A stretch of DNA of 64,000 nt, taken from Chlorophyllum brunneum (lineage: Eukaryota; Basidiomycota; Agaricomycetes; Agaricales; Agaricaceae). The notes beneath the pieces are model-generated. The model was given only the letters and a program-made list of their open reading frames with translations. It ran no database searches and was not told the DNA's origin. Every line of letters starts with the position of its first letter. Position 1 is the stretch's first letter. The stretch is from NCBI GenBank assembly GCA_963576785.1, contig OY756145.1, positions 1,116,001 to 1,180,000 on the forward strand, read 5' to 3'. Shown in pieces: positions 20,634 through 31,723 of the stretch. The translations under genes were made by a program, and so were the position numbers.

Positions 20634-21149
20634 AAGGGGGGTTATAAGGGGGGATGGGAGAGCGACGACGTCTGTCACGCACCTCTCGATAGCGGGCTGT
20701 CAGCCAAGCCCGGTCGTGTTTGTGGTTCCAGAAAGCGCACTTCCTGGAATCAGCGGGATGCTCCTTCTTGCAGTTACGGCAATGAGGAGGATGGGGGCAC
20801 GGTTGACCAGTAGGGGTAGCAGGAACCGGAGGCGTAGCCTTCGGTTGCCCCTTACAACACAGAGCAAAAGTGCGGTGGTTAACACGAGAGTGCGCACCAC
20901 CGCAGTCGGGACATGCCGGGCCATCGGCCTTGCACCAGGAGGAGGCGTGGCCCCACTTGTAACAGCGGGTACACAGCGACTCGTTACAACGAGGGTTAGC
21001 AGAGAGTATCACGCACTGCTTGTTCCCAAACATGATCTTCTTGTTCAGAAGACCGAGAGCTCGGGTACCCCTCATGGAGTCCCAGATATCAAAAAACGCC
21101 GTACATGAGTCAGACGTCCTGGAGTTGCGCACCAGCCTAGGGGGACCCT
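20626..21149 (-). pseudogene. LINE-B ORF1, C-terminal zinc-knuckle part
   Basis: The final 170 codons of ORF1, beginning at the truncation point of B2. It contains SCTAFFDIWDSMRGTRALGLLNKK, then CTRCYKWGHASSWC, CPDCGGAHSRVNH and CRNCKKEHPADSRKC, with a basic end REVRDRRRRSP. There is no start codon of its own. It ends with TAG at 20626-20628, overlapping the ORF2 ATG. Confidence 0.88.
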
Positions 21150-21902
21150 GTGACAGCTCCTGATGCGGAGTTGTACGCTATCCAGATTGCAATTGGGGAG
21201 GCTACCAGCCTCCCTGATTGTGATTTCATTGTCTTGTTTACTGACTCCCTTGGCTCTGCTAAGAGAGCGGTGGACCCCTCCATTCACTCTGGTCAGGCTC
21301 ATTTGCTTGCCATGTGTAATGCTCTTATGGAGTGGTTTGGGGGTCACCCTGAATGCTCCCTTCACATCTGGCACACCTACTCCTTGAAGAAGTGGGCCAT
21401 TCATGGTACCATACACCAGTACTGTACTGAGCTTCAGGTTGCTGTGGGTTCCCGTCCACAAACCTCCCTTGACTTCCTTTGTCAGAGGGTTGTCAAATCT
21501 TGCCAGGATGCCTGGGTCACTCGATTCCAGGATCCTACTTACTCGGGTAGCCAGTTTATGGCTCTCGAAGGGCGCAATGGTAAGCCCCTCCAGCCTACTT
21601 ACCTCTATGGAGGTTTGTGGCTGCCCTCTGCCACAGCAGAGTCCAACTTGCTGTCTGCCTGCATGTGTAGGATTATACTCAACCATGCACCTATCGGGGC
21701 CTATAGGTCTTGGTTCTTCCAGGATGAACCATTCTGGTGTCCATGTGGGGCTCCTTTTGAGTCTCGTGTGCATATTCTTACCAACTGCAGTCAGTTTGAC
21801 ACCTCTAGGGGGTACCCTGCAACACTGGGTGCCCTTGTCAAGTTCTTGAAGGCAAACTCTCAGGCGTTCGCTTTCCCATCCATTCCTCAGGGTATTGGAT
21901 AA
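21150..21902 (+). pseudogene. LINE-B ORF2 of B0, RNase H remainder and C-terminus
   Basis: Open from APDAELYAIQIAIG through FTDSLGSAKRAVDPSIHSGQ to the Cys motif CPCGAPFESRVHILTNCSQ and the family ending PQGIG. It is the last part of the B0 protein, whose earlier parts are at 1-197 and 15995-16212. Codons with CpG in B2 often read TG or CA here, for example FGGHPECS against FEGHPERS. Confidence 0.85.
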
Positions 21903-22451
21903 CTGGCTCAGGGTAGGTGGGTTATTGTCCGGCACTGGGAAACTCCAGTGGAAGTCCAGCAAAGACCTTCAGGGTTTTATGAATGGAGTTGTCCCCTTTG
22001 GCGACTAGGTATGGTGAAGATGCCGATAGCCACACAAATGGTGCGGCCTATTACTCTGGCAAGGGTGACCATGGCCAGGGGGATGGTGCCTAGTAAGACG
22101 AACTCCAGGGGCTAGTAGCAGGACCGGTAATTGGGGGTCTCTGGTACTGGACATTTACAGTGAGTCAACACTTACTGACCAGGCCTGGTCTCTGGACTGG
22201 GTTGCTGGTTGGGGGACCTCCCTACCCACTTGCCTCCTCTGGTGTCCACTCCCCTCGCCCTCCGGGCTCAGGAGTAGGATGCAACTCCTCCTACCATTAG
22301 TTTTGGGCAACAGTACTTTTTCTTGGTAGGGTGTAATTACCACTTTCTCCATAGATACCTGCTAGAGTACTTGTTTGTATTCCGGCCATGGGCTGTGTTT
22401 GAGCACCGCATAATAAAATGGCCTTAGGCCGCGAAAAAAAAAAAAAAAAAA
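21903..22451 (+). other. LINE-B 3' UTR and poly(A) of B0
   Basis: About 530 nt of degraded LINE-B 3' UTR. The family hairpin near 22300 is damaged (TACCATTAGT..). AATAAA lies in CATAATAAAATGGCC about 20 nt before the poly(A) at 22434-22451. What follows is unrelated to the B0 3' end, so this is the true end of the insertion. Confidence 0.85.
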
Positions 22452-22797
22452 GAGGGAAAGAACTGAGTAATGTTGAAAGCAACCATGCTTGTCTTGAGAC
22501 CTTTAGCCCACCCAGCACAAACTAGGGGGGTAAGGAACAACCCGGCATCCTCAGTAGAATACTGGCAAATACCTCTGAGTTGATGGGGATGAAAGATGTC
22601 ATGTCTAATGGCATCAAACTGGATTTGGTTGGAAAGCATTTTCTCAACCAGTTTACCAAGTGTGTTCAGGAGGACAATAGGCCTGAATACCTTGGGAGTA
22701 GAATAGAAGGGCTTCCCCAATTTCAGAATGATAACCGAGAGCGACTCCTTGAAACTGCAGGGCCAGTGACCCACTGAAAGGCAGGCATTGGCCAGCT
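22452..22797 (-). mobile_element. LINE-B fragment B3 (RT region), host of B0
   Basis: Minus-strand LINE-B RT: LANACLSVGHW, FKESLSVIILKLGKPFYSTPKVFRPIVLLNTLGK.., ending at FNITQFFPS against the B0 poly(A). The rest lies left of the window. It joins plus-strand LINE-A at 22797/22798, so B3 was probably a 5'-truncated insertion in A3. It is rich in CpG decay (FDI reads FNI). Confidence 0.75.
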
Positions 22798-23505
22798 GCA
22801 TTGTGGATCACTGGCACATTCCGTACCAGCCCCACTGGAGGAGCTGAGGCCTTGGCTGGCCTCATCCCCATCCATCTTCATCTCAAGAAACTGGCTACCC
22901 ATGCTGTCCATAGGATAGCCACACTTTCTGAGAGCTATCCTGTTTATTCCATTATGGGGTGTTAGTACATAGGGAGTTGTGTTCCACACCCCAGATCATT
23001 TGCCCTCATGACCTCTGCTCAGGTGGTCAAGGTCAAGGGGCCAGTCACAGAGGCAAACTCTCATTTGCCAGACTTAATGGAGACATTCGAGCCATTTGCA
23101 CTTGAAGCATCCCCAGGTTCTTGTCTTCTGGACTGCTACATGGCCCAGGTGACTTATAAAATGTACAACACCTCACTTGGTGGAAACCCTGCAGGCTATC
23201 AAGTGGATTTGCTCAATGATACTCTTTGTGAGTATTGTGAGGACAGACAGGTTGTCTATGCAGCAACAGATGCAAGTCTGCTGCTGATTGGAGACTACCA
23301 GGTGGTCTCAGCTGCCCACATTTACAGGGGGATGCATCTGCTTCATGCATCATGTCACCCAGCTGGTAAGGTTACAGCCCCAGATGCTGAACTTTTTACC
23401 ATTCGTATGGCTTTGGGAACTGCTGTGGTGGTTTCTGAGGCTGTACATATTGCAGTCTTTATGGACTCGATTGGTTCTGCCAAGCAAGCTCTTCACCCCA
23501 TCCAT
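22798..23505 (+). mobile_element. LINE-A fragment A3 (after RT to RNase H)
   Basis: Plus-strand LINE-A ORF2 starting at LWITGTFRTSPTGG and broken by a stop near 22965. It then opens from 23008: VKGPVTEANSHLPDLMETFEPFALEASPGS.., RNase H start TDASLLLIGDYQVVSAAHIYRG and APDAELFTI, to VFMDSIGSAKQALHP. There it meets the 5' end of A4. The rest of its RNase H is not found downstream in the window. Old copy with strong CpG loss. Confidence 0.8.
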
Positions 23506-23632
23506 ACATCGCTTCTTTATCCGGCACTTCCACCAGTAAACAAGTGTAAACAAAGTTGCTCATCGTCTCTACTGTTGTACTCACTTGCTCTGGTGTCCTA
23601 GCTCCCTAGGAACATGCCCGCAGCCATTCCGC

Positions 23633-25618
23633 ATGTCATCGCAACCCCCATTCGGCGGGGGGACCGGGCGCCAAGTCCCTGAGTCCCCCGACACCCTCAA
23701 TACCATCCGCGGGTCCTCAACAGGACCCATCCATCGTCAGTGCGAATCTAGTCGTACTAGAGGACCGCCCGACATTCTTCGAACTCCCACCGGTAGGAGG
23801 GGTTCACACAACCCTTCACACGCAACCTCGCCATCACCTGGGCCCGCTGTGGAGGATTTTGGCAAGTTAGGAGGGTTCGACAAAGATCCCATGACTCCCT
23901 CTCGGGGCCCTACCCCCAGTGCACCTAGCCCTATGCCCTCCTCCTCCAGCTCCTCATCCCCATACTCCTGTCATCTTCTGAACACTGCTGAAAGTATTGC
24001 AGGGGACCTCGAAGCGGCCTCGGACTCACTGGACCTCATCTCCACCTTCCTTAACAAGACGGTGGAGAATATCGACTGGACTACCCTCCTGGGTAAGTCT
24101 GTGTACCCCCTTGCGCGATTGATTATTTGGTTGTACAAGGCTATCGACGACAGTGGATGGTCCACTGTCGAACTTGGCTTCGGGATGCCTACCATTGGTA
24201 CCATCCTGAGCGTATCTATGGGACTGGCCCCCGCCGCTCCCGCTCCCTTGCCTCCTGCTCCTTGTACTCCTCCAGTACCAAGGGCTCGAGCTACTCCCTG
24301 GCCTCCCCAGGCTGGACCTCCCCCCCAGGACCCAGACGTTCCGATACCTGGTCCAGAGGGTGCTCTGAGCAATTCTCGCCCCATAGGGGTTGGACCGTCT
24401 CCTCTCGCAGGCAAGGGGACCTACCAGCACAAGCCAGTGGCTCCTCCTGCTCCTGCTACTCCAGCCGCCAAATCGGGGAACAAGAGAACATTCTCTGCGG
24501 TGGCTAAGGAGCCTGCTCCCCAACCAAAAGGAAAAGGGAAGGCTACTACAGCGTCGGGTACTGTTGTGCAGCTTGCACAAATGTTCCCTTTGCTTCCTCC
24601 GGACAGGATTCTCGCAATGGGCGAGCAAGCCTCTCCTCCCAAGTCCAAAGCCTCTCCTCCCAAGTCCAAAGCCTCTAAGAAGAGGCCCAGGATGACCACC
24701 GCTGGCCTCTCACGGTGCCAGTTGATCGTTGACTTCGAGGCTACCCCCGAAGTCTTCTCTTTCCACCTCGAGACCATGGTTAACTGTGGTTTTGTGGACT
24801 CACACCTTCATATTCGAGTAGAGTCTACCTCTGCTGAGTATGGGGGTTTTGCTCTGTGTACCAATGCCGTTCCCACTCCTGCCAACCTAGAGGTTTCCAG
24901 GACGTGGATCTCAAAGGCCGTCCCTCAGGGAACTGTGTTTACAGTTGGCCTTCCTCAGTCGAAATCCTATCTCAAGGTCATTGACGTCCCCTACTTCAGG
25001 ATCAGTGAGACTCACTGGTCCTCTTTCGAGATCGAACAGATCATGAAGCGCACAGTGTTTTCTGATCTTTTCACATTAACGGGACCCCCCTGTATTTCGA
25101 GGAACTCCGAGGCGTCTGATACTGCCACAGTGTACTTCAACATTCACGACTCTCAGAAGGGTCAACAGGTGAACCTCCTCCTCAGGAAGTTGCTCCATAT
25201 TGGTGGATACACCTGTCCTATCAGGCCATCTGCAGCCTCTCCAGGGATGTCTCTGTGTAAGTGATGCTTCCACTGGGGTCACCCCATTCAATTCTGCAAG
25301 GCGCAGGCCTTGAAATGCCCGACCTGTGGTGGTCCTCATCGCGAGGAACATCACCAAACTCTCTGTGGGCGCTGCAAGGGTAATTCCAGTGTGCAGCCCC
25401 CCATCCCACCTACACCGGCGGATGAGCCCTGTCCTCATATGCCGCATTGTCTCAACTGCTGGGGTCCCCACCATACGACCTCGAAAAAGTGTAAATTTTT
25501 TGATGCTCGGTTTGAACCTGAGAAAATCAAGAAGTTCTATCGCGAGGTGAGTAACAACTGTCTTCGGCGGTGATCTCCCCTCATTAACCCTTGTACTCTA
25601 CAGCTTGCCAATGAATAG
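23633..25618 (+). pseudogene. LINE-A ORF1 of A4, two in-frame TGA codons
   Basis: About 660 codons in one frame from MSSQPPFGGG. A Ser/Pro-rich N-terminus is followed by SPYSCHLLNTAESIAGDLEAASDSLDLISTFLNKTVENIDW, a proline-rich linker, QLAQMFPLLPPDRILAMGEQ, and a 21-bp tandem duplication (SPPKSKA twice) absent from A9. The central segment VGLPQSKSYLKVIDVPYF follows, then three knuckles. TGA at 25262-25264 replaces the Arg of CKRCFHWGH. A second TGA at 25571-25573 replaces an Arg near the end. The stop TAG overlaps ORF2. Confidence 0.85.
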
Positions 25619-25990
25619 GCGACCTTTAGAACTACGAAGTATCTGTGTATATCAGCAGAATTGTAATAAAAATTATGATTTAGTTGATACTCTACTTGAG
25701 GATCTCAAAGATCACTTTGACATCCTCCTTTTTCAAGAACCTCCCTGGCGGTTCATCAGATCCGCTCCCTCCTCAACTTCTGTTGAGGGGGATGACGTTG
25801 TTGGCGCCCCCAAGAACCCCAAGTGGCTGTGCATGGTTCGGGCCCCGGAGCCTGGCTCTGACCCATGGGTTATGACATTTGTCCATAACCGGTTGTCTTC
25901 TCTGAGACCGTCCTATCAGACAGATCTCATCAATCACCGTGACATCATGGTTCTCTCCCTCTTTCTGGGGGGCGAGACCCTGAATCTCAT
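25611..25990 (+). pseudogene. LINE-A ORF2 of A4, endonuclease N-terminus
   Basis: Starts at ATG in ATGAATAG. It encodes MNRRPLELRSICVYQQNCNK.., LFQEPPWRFIRSAPS and up to LGGETLNL at the chimera 2 insertion. The next codons (MNIYSDSEH..) are at 32232. Confidence 0.85.
25976..25990. repeat. TSD of chimera 2, left (partner 32217-32231)
   Basis: GACCCTGAATCTCAT is repeated exactly at 32217-32231. The left copy touches the LINE poly(T). The right copy touches the 5' end of X1b. Confidence 0.95.
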
Positions 25991-26295
25991 TTTTTTTTTT
26001 TTTTTTTTTTAAATCGTCATGTTTAAGGTGGTGCGCGATCGCAGTCCACCTGTATCTACTGTGACATGTAGGCTACAATGTAAGGATATACGAAGATAGG
26101 CTCTCCCCTGGCCGAACTAGACCGCCGACAGGCGGTCTGGGTGAACGGTTGCGGAAACACGCACGAACGCGCGAGTCCTAGACCAGATATGTAGTGCGAC
26201 CCCTTGCCTCCCCTCCCTAAGGAGAGTATGCGTCAATTCGCAATTAACTTCTACACACGCCAGAGACGTGGGAAGCTAGCAGGGGCCGCGCTGTG

Positions 26296-29200
26296 TTATC
26301 CAACTCCCGCAAGCGGTATGTTGGCCTTAAACGCAAACGCAGAGGGATTGCGTTTAAGGAAACTAACAAGCTGGTCGATAGAGACCGGCAAGCCACGACG
26401 TCTCTTGTACAGAGGACAAGAGCACAAGATATGAGTGCGGGTCTCCAGAGGAGCCCCACACTCGCAGCCAATAGGCTCTCGAGGATGAAACCGGGAGCGA
26501 TACTCGCCGGTTGGAGCGTGCCCGAGGATGGCACGGTTCGCTCTCGTCGCAACAGACTGAGAGGGAAAAGAAGGAAGCCAAGAACCCCCATGGAGGTACG
26601 TCAGCTGTAGAACTTTGTCCTTACTATCCTTGAGAACAAGGAAGTTCGAACCGCGATAAGAGGAGTCCTGGAAAGTGACTTTCCAGGCCTTCTGAATAGC
26701 TGCTACGTTGACCTTACGCAGCGAATCAATTGATGTCGCTGGACGACGTCCAGCGGCAACCTGTAAATCGGTGGCAAATACATGCACCTCGTGATGAATG
26801 GACCATTTCGCCGATGACGGAACGGACCAGAAAGTGAGGGAGCGGTCAGGATGATCCCTAAACCACTCTAACAAAAGTCGACACACAGCCAGGGAGTGTC
26901 CATGGCCAGAGCGTACGGACGGGTCAAGAGCTTGCTTGGCAGAACCAATCGAGTCCATGAAGACCGCAATGTGTACAGCCTCCGAGACTGCGACAGCAGT
27001 CCCCAAGGCCATACGAATGGCAAAGAGTTCAGCATCCGGGGCTGTAACCTTGCCAGCTGGGTGACGTGTTGCATGAAGCAAGCGCATCCCCCTATAAACA
27101 CGGGCAGCAGAAACTGCCTGGAAGTCTCCAACCAGAGGCAGACTTGCGTCCGTCGCTGCGTAGACAACCTGTCTATCCTCGCGATACCGCCGAAGGGTAT
27201 CGTTGAGCAAATCCATCTGACAACCCACAGGGTTTCCACTGAGCGAGGCGTCATACGTCTTAAAAGTCACCTGGGCCACGAAGCGGTCCATGAGACGAGA
27301 ACCTGGTGATGCCTCGAGCGCAAACAGCTCGAATGTCTCCGTTAATTCTGGCAAGCGAGAGTTTGCCTCCGTGACCGGCCCCTTGACCTTCCCCGCCTGG
27401 GCGGGGGTCATGAGAGCGATCGATCTGGGGTGTGGAACACAACCCCCTACATACTGACGCCCCATAATGGAATGAACAGGGTGATTATCAGAAAGTGTAG
27501 CCACCCTGTGGACGGCACGGGCAGCTAACTTCCTGAGATGAAGGTGGATGGGGATGAGGCCAGCCAAGGCTTCAGCTCCTCCGGTAGGGCTGGTGCGGAA
27601 CGCACCAGTGATCCACAACGCAGCTCTACGCTGCATAGTGTTAAGTTGCTTCAGAAGGGCCTTATTACGGGCACCTTCGTAAAACCAGAGTCGAAACCCA
27701 TATGTAGCAATAGGTACTACGCATGAGCAGTACAGAGTCCTCTTTTGGGCAGGAAGAAGGCCTCGCGAGGAGTTACCAAGCATGCCCATGGCCTTGACCA
27801 TGGACAGAGACTTAGTAGCGTAATGCCGAACGTGCTCTTTAAACGTAAGAGCGCGATCGAAGAAGAAGCCCAAGTACCTCCAATGGGTCTTGGGGTGAAG
27901 CGGAGAGTCGCCGGTGTGGGGAGCATACCCCAGGTCCAGCGGTGGATTGTCATCTCCCCGTTTACGGGAGAAATGAAAGACTTCAGACTTGTCATGCTCG
28001 ACGGCAAGCCCAAACGAAGTAGTCAGGCGATAAATAATCTGGTACGCCTGCTTGAGGCACACCAAATTAGGTTCCCAAGTTTTAGCTTGGACGATGGCAA
28101 GGCCATCATCAACGTATGAGAGCAAAGTACTCCCAAGAGCGATTGCCTCCCTATCATAAAGTTTCATGAAGGGGGCAAGATAGAGGCCGGAGAGGACAGG
28201 AGAGAGCGAAGAGCCCTGACCTACCCCAACGTCCGCTTGCCTGAGATCAGACTTGTGGTCCCCCCACGCATACTGCGTAGAGCGTCCCACCAAATAAGAG
28301 GCAAAGAATCTACCCACACAGGGATCGAATCCTTGCTTCCGTAAAATCGCCAACAACATAGAGTGGTTGAGCGAAGGAAAGAACTGAGCGATGTCAAAAG
28401 CGACAACGCTAGCCTTGAGGCCCTTGGCCCACCCCGCGCAAACAATGTGGGTTAGGAGCATCCCAGCATCATCAGTGGACCTCTGACGGATACCACCGAG
28501 CTGATTTGGATGAAACACTCCATGCTTGACAGAGTCAAACTGGAGGCGATTCAAGATCATCTTCTCGATGAGCTTACCGAAGGTGTTCAAGAGCACAATG
28601 GGTCTGAACGCCTTGGGCATTGAGTAGGACGGCTTGCCCGGTTTCGGTATGATAACCTACAAGCTTTCCTTGAAATGGGACGGCCAATGACCCACACTCA
28701 TGCAGGCATTGGCTATCCCGATGAATAGCCGAAGGACATCGGGGTCCTCGGTGATCTCCTTGAGGTGGGTCCATGTTACATGGTCCGGCCCCGGGGCGGA
28801 CACACCCGAGCATGCGCTAAGGGCGTCCATCAGCTCTAAGGCTGAGAAATGGACCCATTCCCGTGCCGTAAGGCTTGGCAGCGGATCAAGAACAGAAACA
28901 TCTACAGCTCAGCCAGAAGCCGAGTTGTAGGTATTGTGGAGTGCGTCCCAGAGATCCGGGAGTGCGTGACATGGCTCTCCATTGAACTGGATAGCCTCGC
29001 AGAGTGGAAGCTTCCGCTTATGGACCCATTCCATCAGGTCCCACGGTCGCTTGTTTGTAGAAGCAATCTCCTCGATGCGAGCATCAAAGAAGTTGCGCTT
29101 TGCGTGCTTCTTAGCACGTCTAAAATCAGAGTAATCATTGTGAGAATGAGTCTCACGATATCTCCCGAAAGTTTCACGGCATTCCTGGTTCCACCAGGGC

Positions 29201-30168
29201 TTAGAGCGGCGAGTGATCATGATGTCCACTGCGTGGGCTTCCCACGCGGTGGAGAAGGCCTCCGCAACGGCGTGAACCGCGGCCTCAACCTCATCAGCAG
29301 TGGTAGGTTCCGGAAGCCTAGCTACTTCTCGGAGATCCCGAATAACATCAGTGAGGAAGAGCGCTACCTCTTTGCCACCATCATGCGGCAGGGTTTTCCT
29401 GTGAGTCTCCACTATCGTGGGAGTGACTGGAAGCGCCAGAACCAGTGGAACGTGGTCTGATGGACCCCTAAGGGAGTAATCCAACCTGGGTCTATGGGAG
29501 ATAGACAGGTCCGATGGAACAAATGCAAGATCAATGACCGACGGTCGAAGATCCTCATTGTGCGGAATGTGAGTAGGCCCAGGCTCGACCGGAAGGGCGA
29601 GGTCTAGACCGATGTCTGTCCCGATGGAGATCAGAGACTGCGAGGTACCTGAGTGGGAGCCATAATTAGGGTCCCACAACTCAGAATGGCAATTGAAATC
29701 GCCGCCCATATAGACATGCTTGGGCAATGTGGCAGCCCGGTCCACCAGGAACCGAATTGCCGTGTGCTCCGAATCAGAGTAAACGTTCATGAGATTCAGG
29801 GTCTCACCCCCCAGAAAAAGGGAGAGAACCATGATGTCATGGTGATTGATGAGATCCGTCCGATAGGATGGTCTCAGAGAAGACAACCGGTTATGGACAA
29901 ATGTCATAACCCGTGGGTCAGAGCCAGGCTCCGGGGCCCGAACCATGCACAGCCACTTGGGGTGCTTGGGGGCGCCAACAACGTCATCCCCCTCAACAGA
30001 AGTTGAGGAGGGAGCGGATCTAATGAACCGCCAGGGAGGTTCCTGAATAAAGAGAACATCAAAGTGATCTTTGAGGTCTTCAAGTAATGTGTCCAGTAAA
30101 TCATAACTTTTGTTAAGATTCTGTTGGTACAATCTGATACTACGTAGTTCTAGAGGTCGCCTATTCAT
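26296..30168 (-). pseudogene. LINE-A ORF2 of A5, full length with two stops
   Basis: The frame matches A1 codon for codon (3873 nt) and is broken only by TGA at 28909-28911 (Arg of SGRAVDV) and TAG at 28657-28659 (Ser of ESLSVII). The endonuclease, RT (YVDDGLAIV), RNase H and Cys/His tail are all present. With two point changes it is a recent but inactive copy. Confidence 0.9.
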
Positions 30169-30910
30169 TGGCAAGCTGTAGAGTACGAGGGTTGGTGAGG
30201 GGAGATCGCCGTCGAAGACGGTTGTTACTCACCTCGCGATAAAACTTCTTGATCTTCTCGGGTTCAAACCGAGCGTCAAAGAATTTACACTTCTTCGAGG
30301 TCGTATGGTGGGGACCCCGACAGTTGAGACAACGCGGTGTATGAGGACAGGGCTCATCCGACGGTGTGGGAGGAATAGGGGGCTGCACGCTGGAGTTACC
30401 CTTGCAGCGCCCACAGAGAGTTCGGTGATGTTCCTCGCGATGAGGACCACCACAGGTCGGGCATTTCAAGGCCTGCGCCTTGCAGAATTGCATGGGGTGG
30501 CCCCAGTGGAAGCAACACTTGCACTGAGACACCCCCGGAGAGGCTGCGGATGGCCTGATAGGACAGGCGTATCCACCGACATGGAGCGACTTCCTGAGAA
30601 GGAGGTTCGCCCGCTGACCCTTCTGAGAGTCGTGAATATTGAAGTACACCATGGCGGTATCAGACGCCTCGGAGTTCCTCGAAATACGGGGGGGTCCCGT
30701 TAACGTGAAGAGGTCAGAAAACGCGGAGCGTTTCATAATCTGTTCGATCTCAAACGAGGACCAGCGAGTCTCGCCGATCCTGCCCGCGTACGGAGCCCCT
30801 TGAGGGAATAAAGCTCCTAGAGGCCCAGAAATGGGTGTCTTGAGACGTCGTGTGCCCGTAGAATGCCCAGCATGTTCCCAGGCTCCCATATTGGTGTCGC
30901 ATCTGGCCAT
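30161..30910 (-). pseudogene. X1-LINE-A ORF1 fusion frame with three zinc knuckles
   Basis: A 249-codon frame starts at an ATG in X1b (MARCDTNMGAWEHAG..) and crosses the joint at 30782/30783. It continues in frame as ORF1 from RIGETRWSSFEIEQIM to the three knuckles (CKCCFHWGHPMQFC, CPTCGGPHREEHH, CLNCRGPHHTTSKKC), and ends in the TAG that overlaps ORF2. The X-derived leader uses a different X frame from chimera 1, so an ancestral X protein is unlikely. Confidence 0.6.
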
Positions 30911-31198
30911 GTTGCGGGGACTTTGCCCCTCCCTCCTAAGAGGTAAAGCCTTTAGCTTGGGCGAACACCCCGCTACTGAGAGAGCGCGGTATCCCTGAGG
31001 ACCGGCCCGCCGTTCGCTTGAGGCATCCTTCCTATATGGTGCACGGACGGGATCTCACCGCTTGACTGCGCACGTCGCTACCCCAAACCCAGACCTCTCG
31101 CGTGGTAACAACTCAAATGGGTACACCCCGATCTTCATGGGGACCCACCGACAGAGGATTTTGACCTCTCGAGCCGGGCCGCTCCTTCTCGGTAACCG

Positions 31199-31214
31199 GG
31201 CGGCTTTTTTCAGC
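31199..31214 (-). repeat. X motif, second copy in X1b
   Basis: The reverse strand reads GCTGAAAAAAGCCGCC. Confidence 0.85.
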
Positions 31215-31707
31215 ATGCTCCCAGTAAACGGCCCGCTACGGTCCACTAGTTGGGCAGGCAGAGGCCACAAAGGCGTACCTCCAAGGCGCGACCCCTGGAC
31301 TAGCTTCCCGTTCCCCCGCAGCCGCTTTCGCTATGCCCTACCCCCGGAGGAGGTGACTTGTCTTTGGGCGCGGATCCGCATGCTAATACTGGCTGGGATC
31401 TCTGTCTTGCAGGGGGCGCTACCAGGGTGGTGTTCACATTGGATTACCTAAGGAACCCGCGGAACGGATTACTTAAGCATTCCACGGAACGGGCGCCAAT
31501 CAACCCGAGTTTCCCCAAGTTAACCCGAACCCGCCCATGCCCTGGAGTTTGGCGTATCCCTACTAACGACCAGGCGCTACCCCCAGAGGGGTTCCCGAAG
31601 GCATGGCGACACTGGTGGGGGGTGGCCTGTCCTTTCGGTTGGCTTGTTATCACTCCGTTCCCCCTATTATCGTCCCCTATCCTTTCGGTCCCTTTCGGGT
31701 GTGACAG

Positions 31708-31723
31708 GGCGGCTTTTTTCAGC
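31708..31723 (-). repeat. X motif, first copy in X1b
   Basis: The reverse strand reads GCTGAAAAAAGCCGCC, where X1a has CACC at the end. The two motifs of X1b are 509 nt apart, the same spacing as in X1a. Confidence 0.85.

Larger units (their letters stand above)
16213..21149 (-). mobile_element. LINE-B copy B2, 5'-truncated, ORF2 intact
   Basis: A minus-strand LINE-B of 4.94 kb with poly(T) to 16237, a 3' UTR with AATAAA and hairpin, an intact ORF2 and the last part of ORF1, where it is truncated at RGPPRLVRNS. It is flanked by a perfect 15 bp TSD in B0. It is almost identical to B4 over its whole length, with about ten amino-acid differences in ORF2. Both are therefore recent products of one active subfamily. 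Confidence 0.93.
23506..25990 (+). mobile_element. LINE-A copy A4, 5' part with complete 5' end
   Basis: Begins with the family's 5' end (CGCTTCTTT..CTTCCACCAGTAAACAAG), which matches the TSD-bounded 5' end of A9 at 55401. It runs through a 127-nt 5' UTR and all of ORF1 into the endonuclease of ORF2. Chimera 2 interrupts it at 25990, and it resumes at 32217-32437. Its 3' two thirds are not in the window. Confidence 0.85.

Noticed and set aside
24026..24628. Antisense ORF across LINE-A ORF1
   Set aside because: A shadow of a proline-rich sense frame with low-complexity Arg/Ser content.
24636..24680. Tandem repeat in A4 ORF1 as a functional repeat domain
   Set aside because: It is one 21-bp duplication that A9 lacks, best seen as a copy-specific change.
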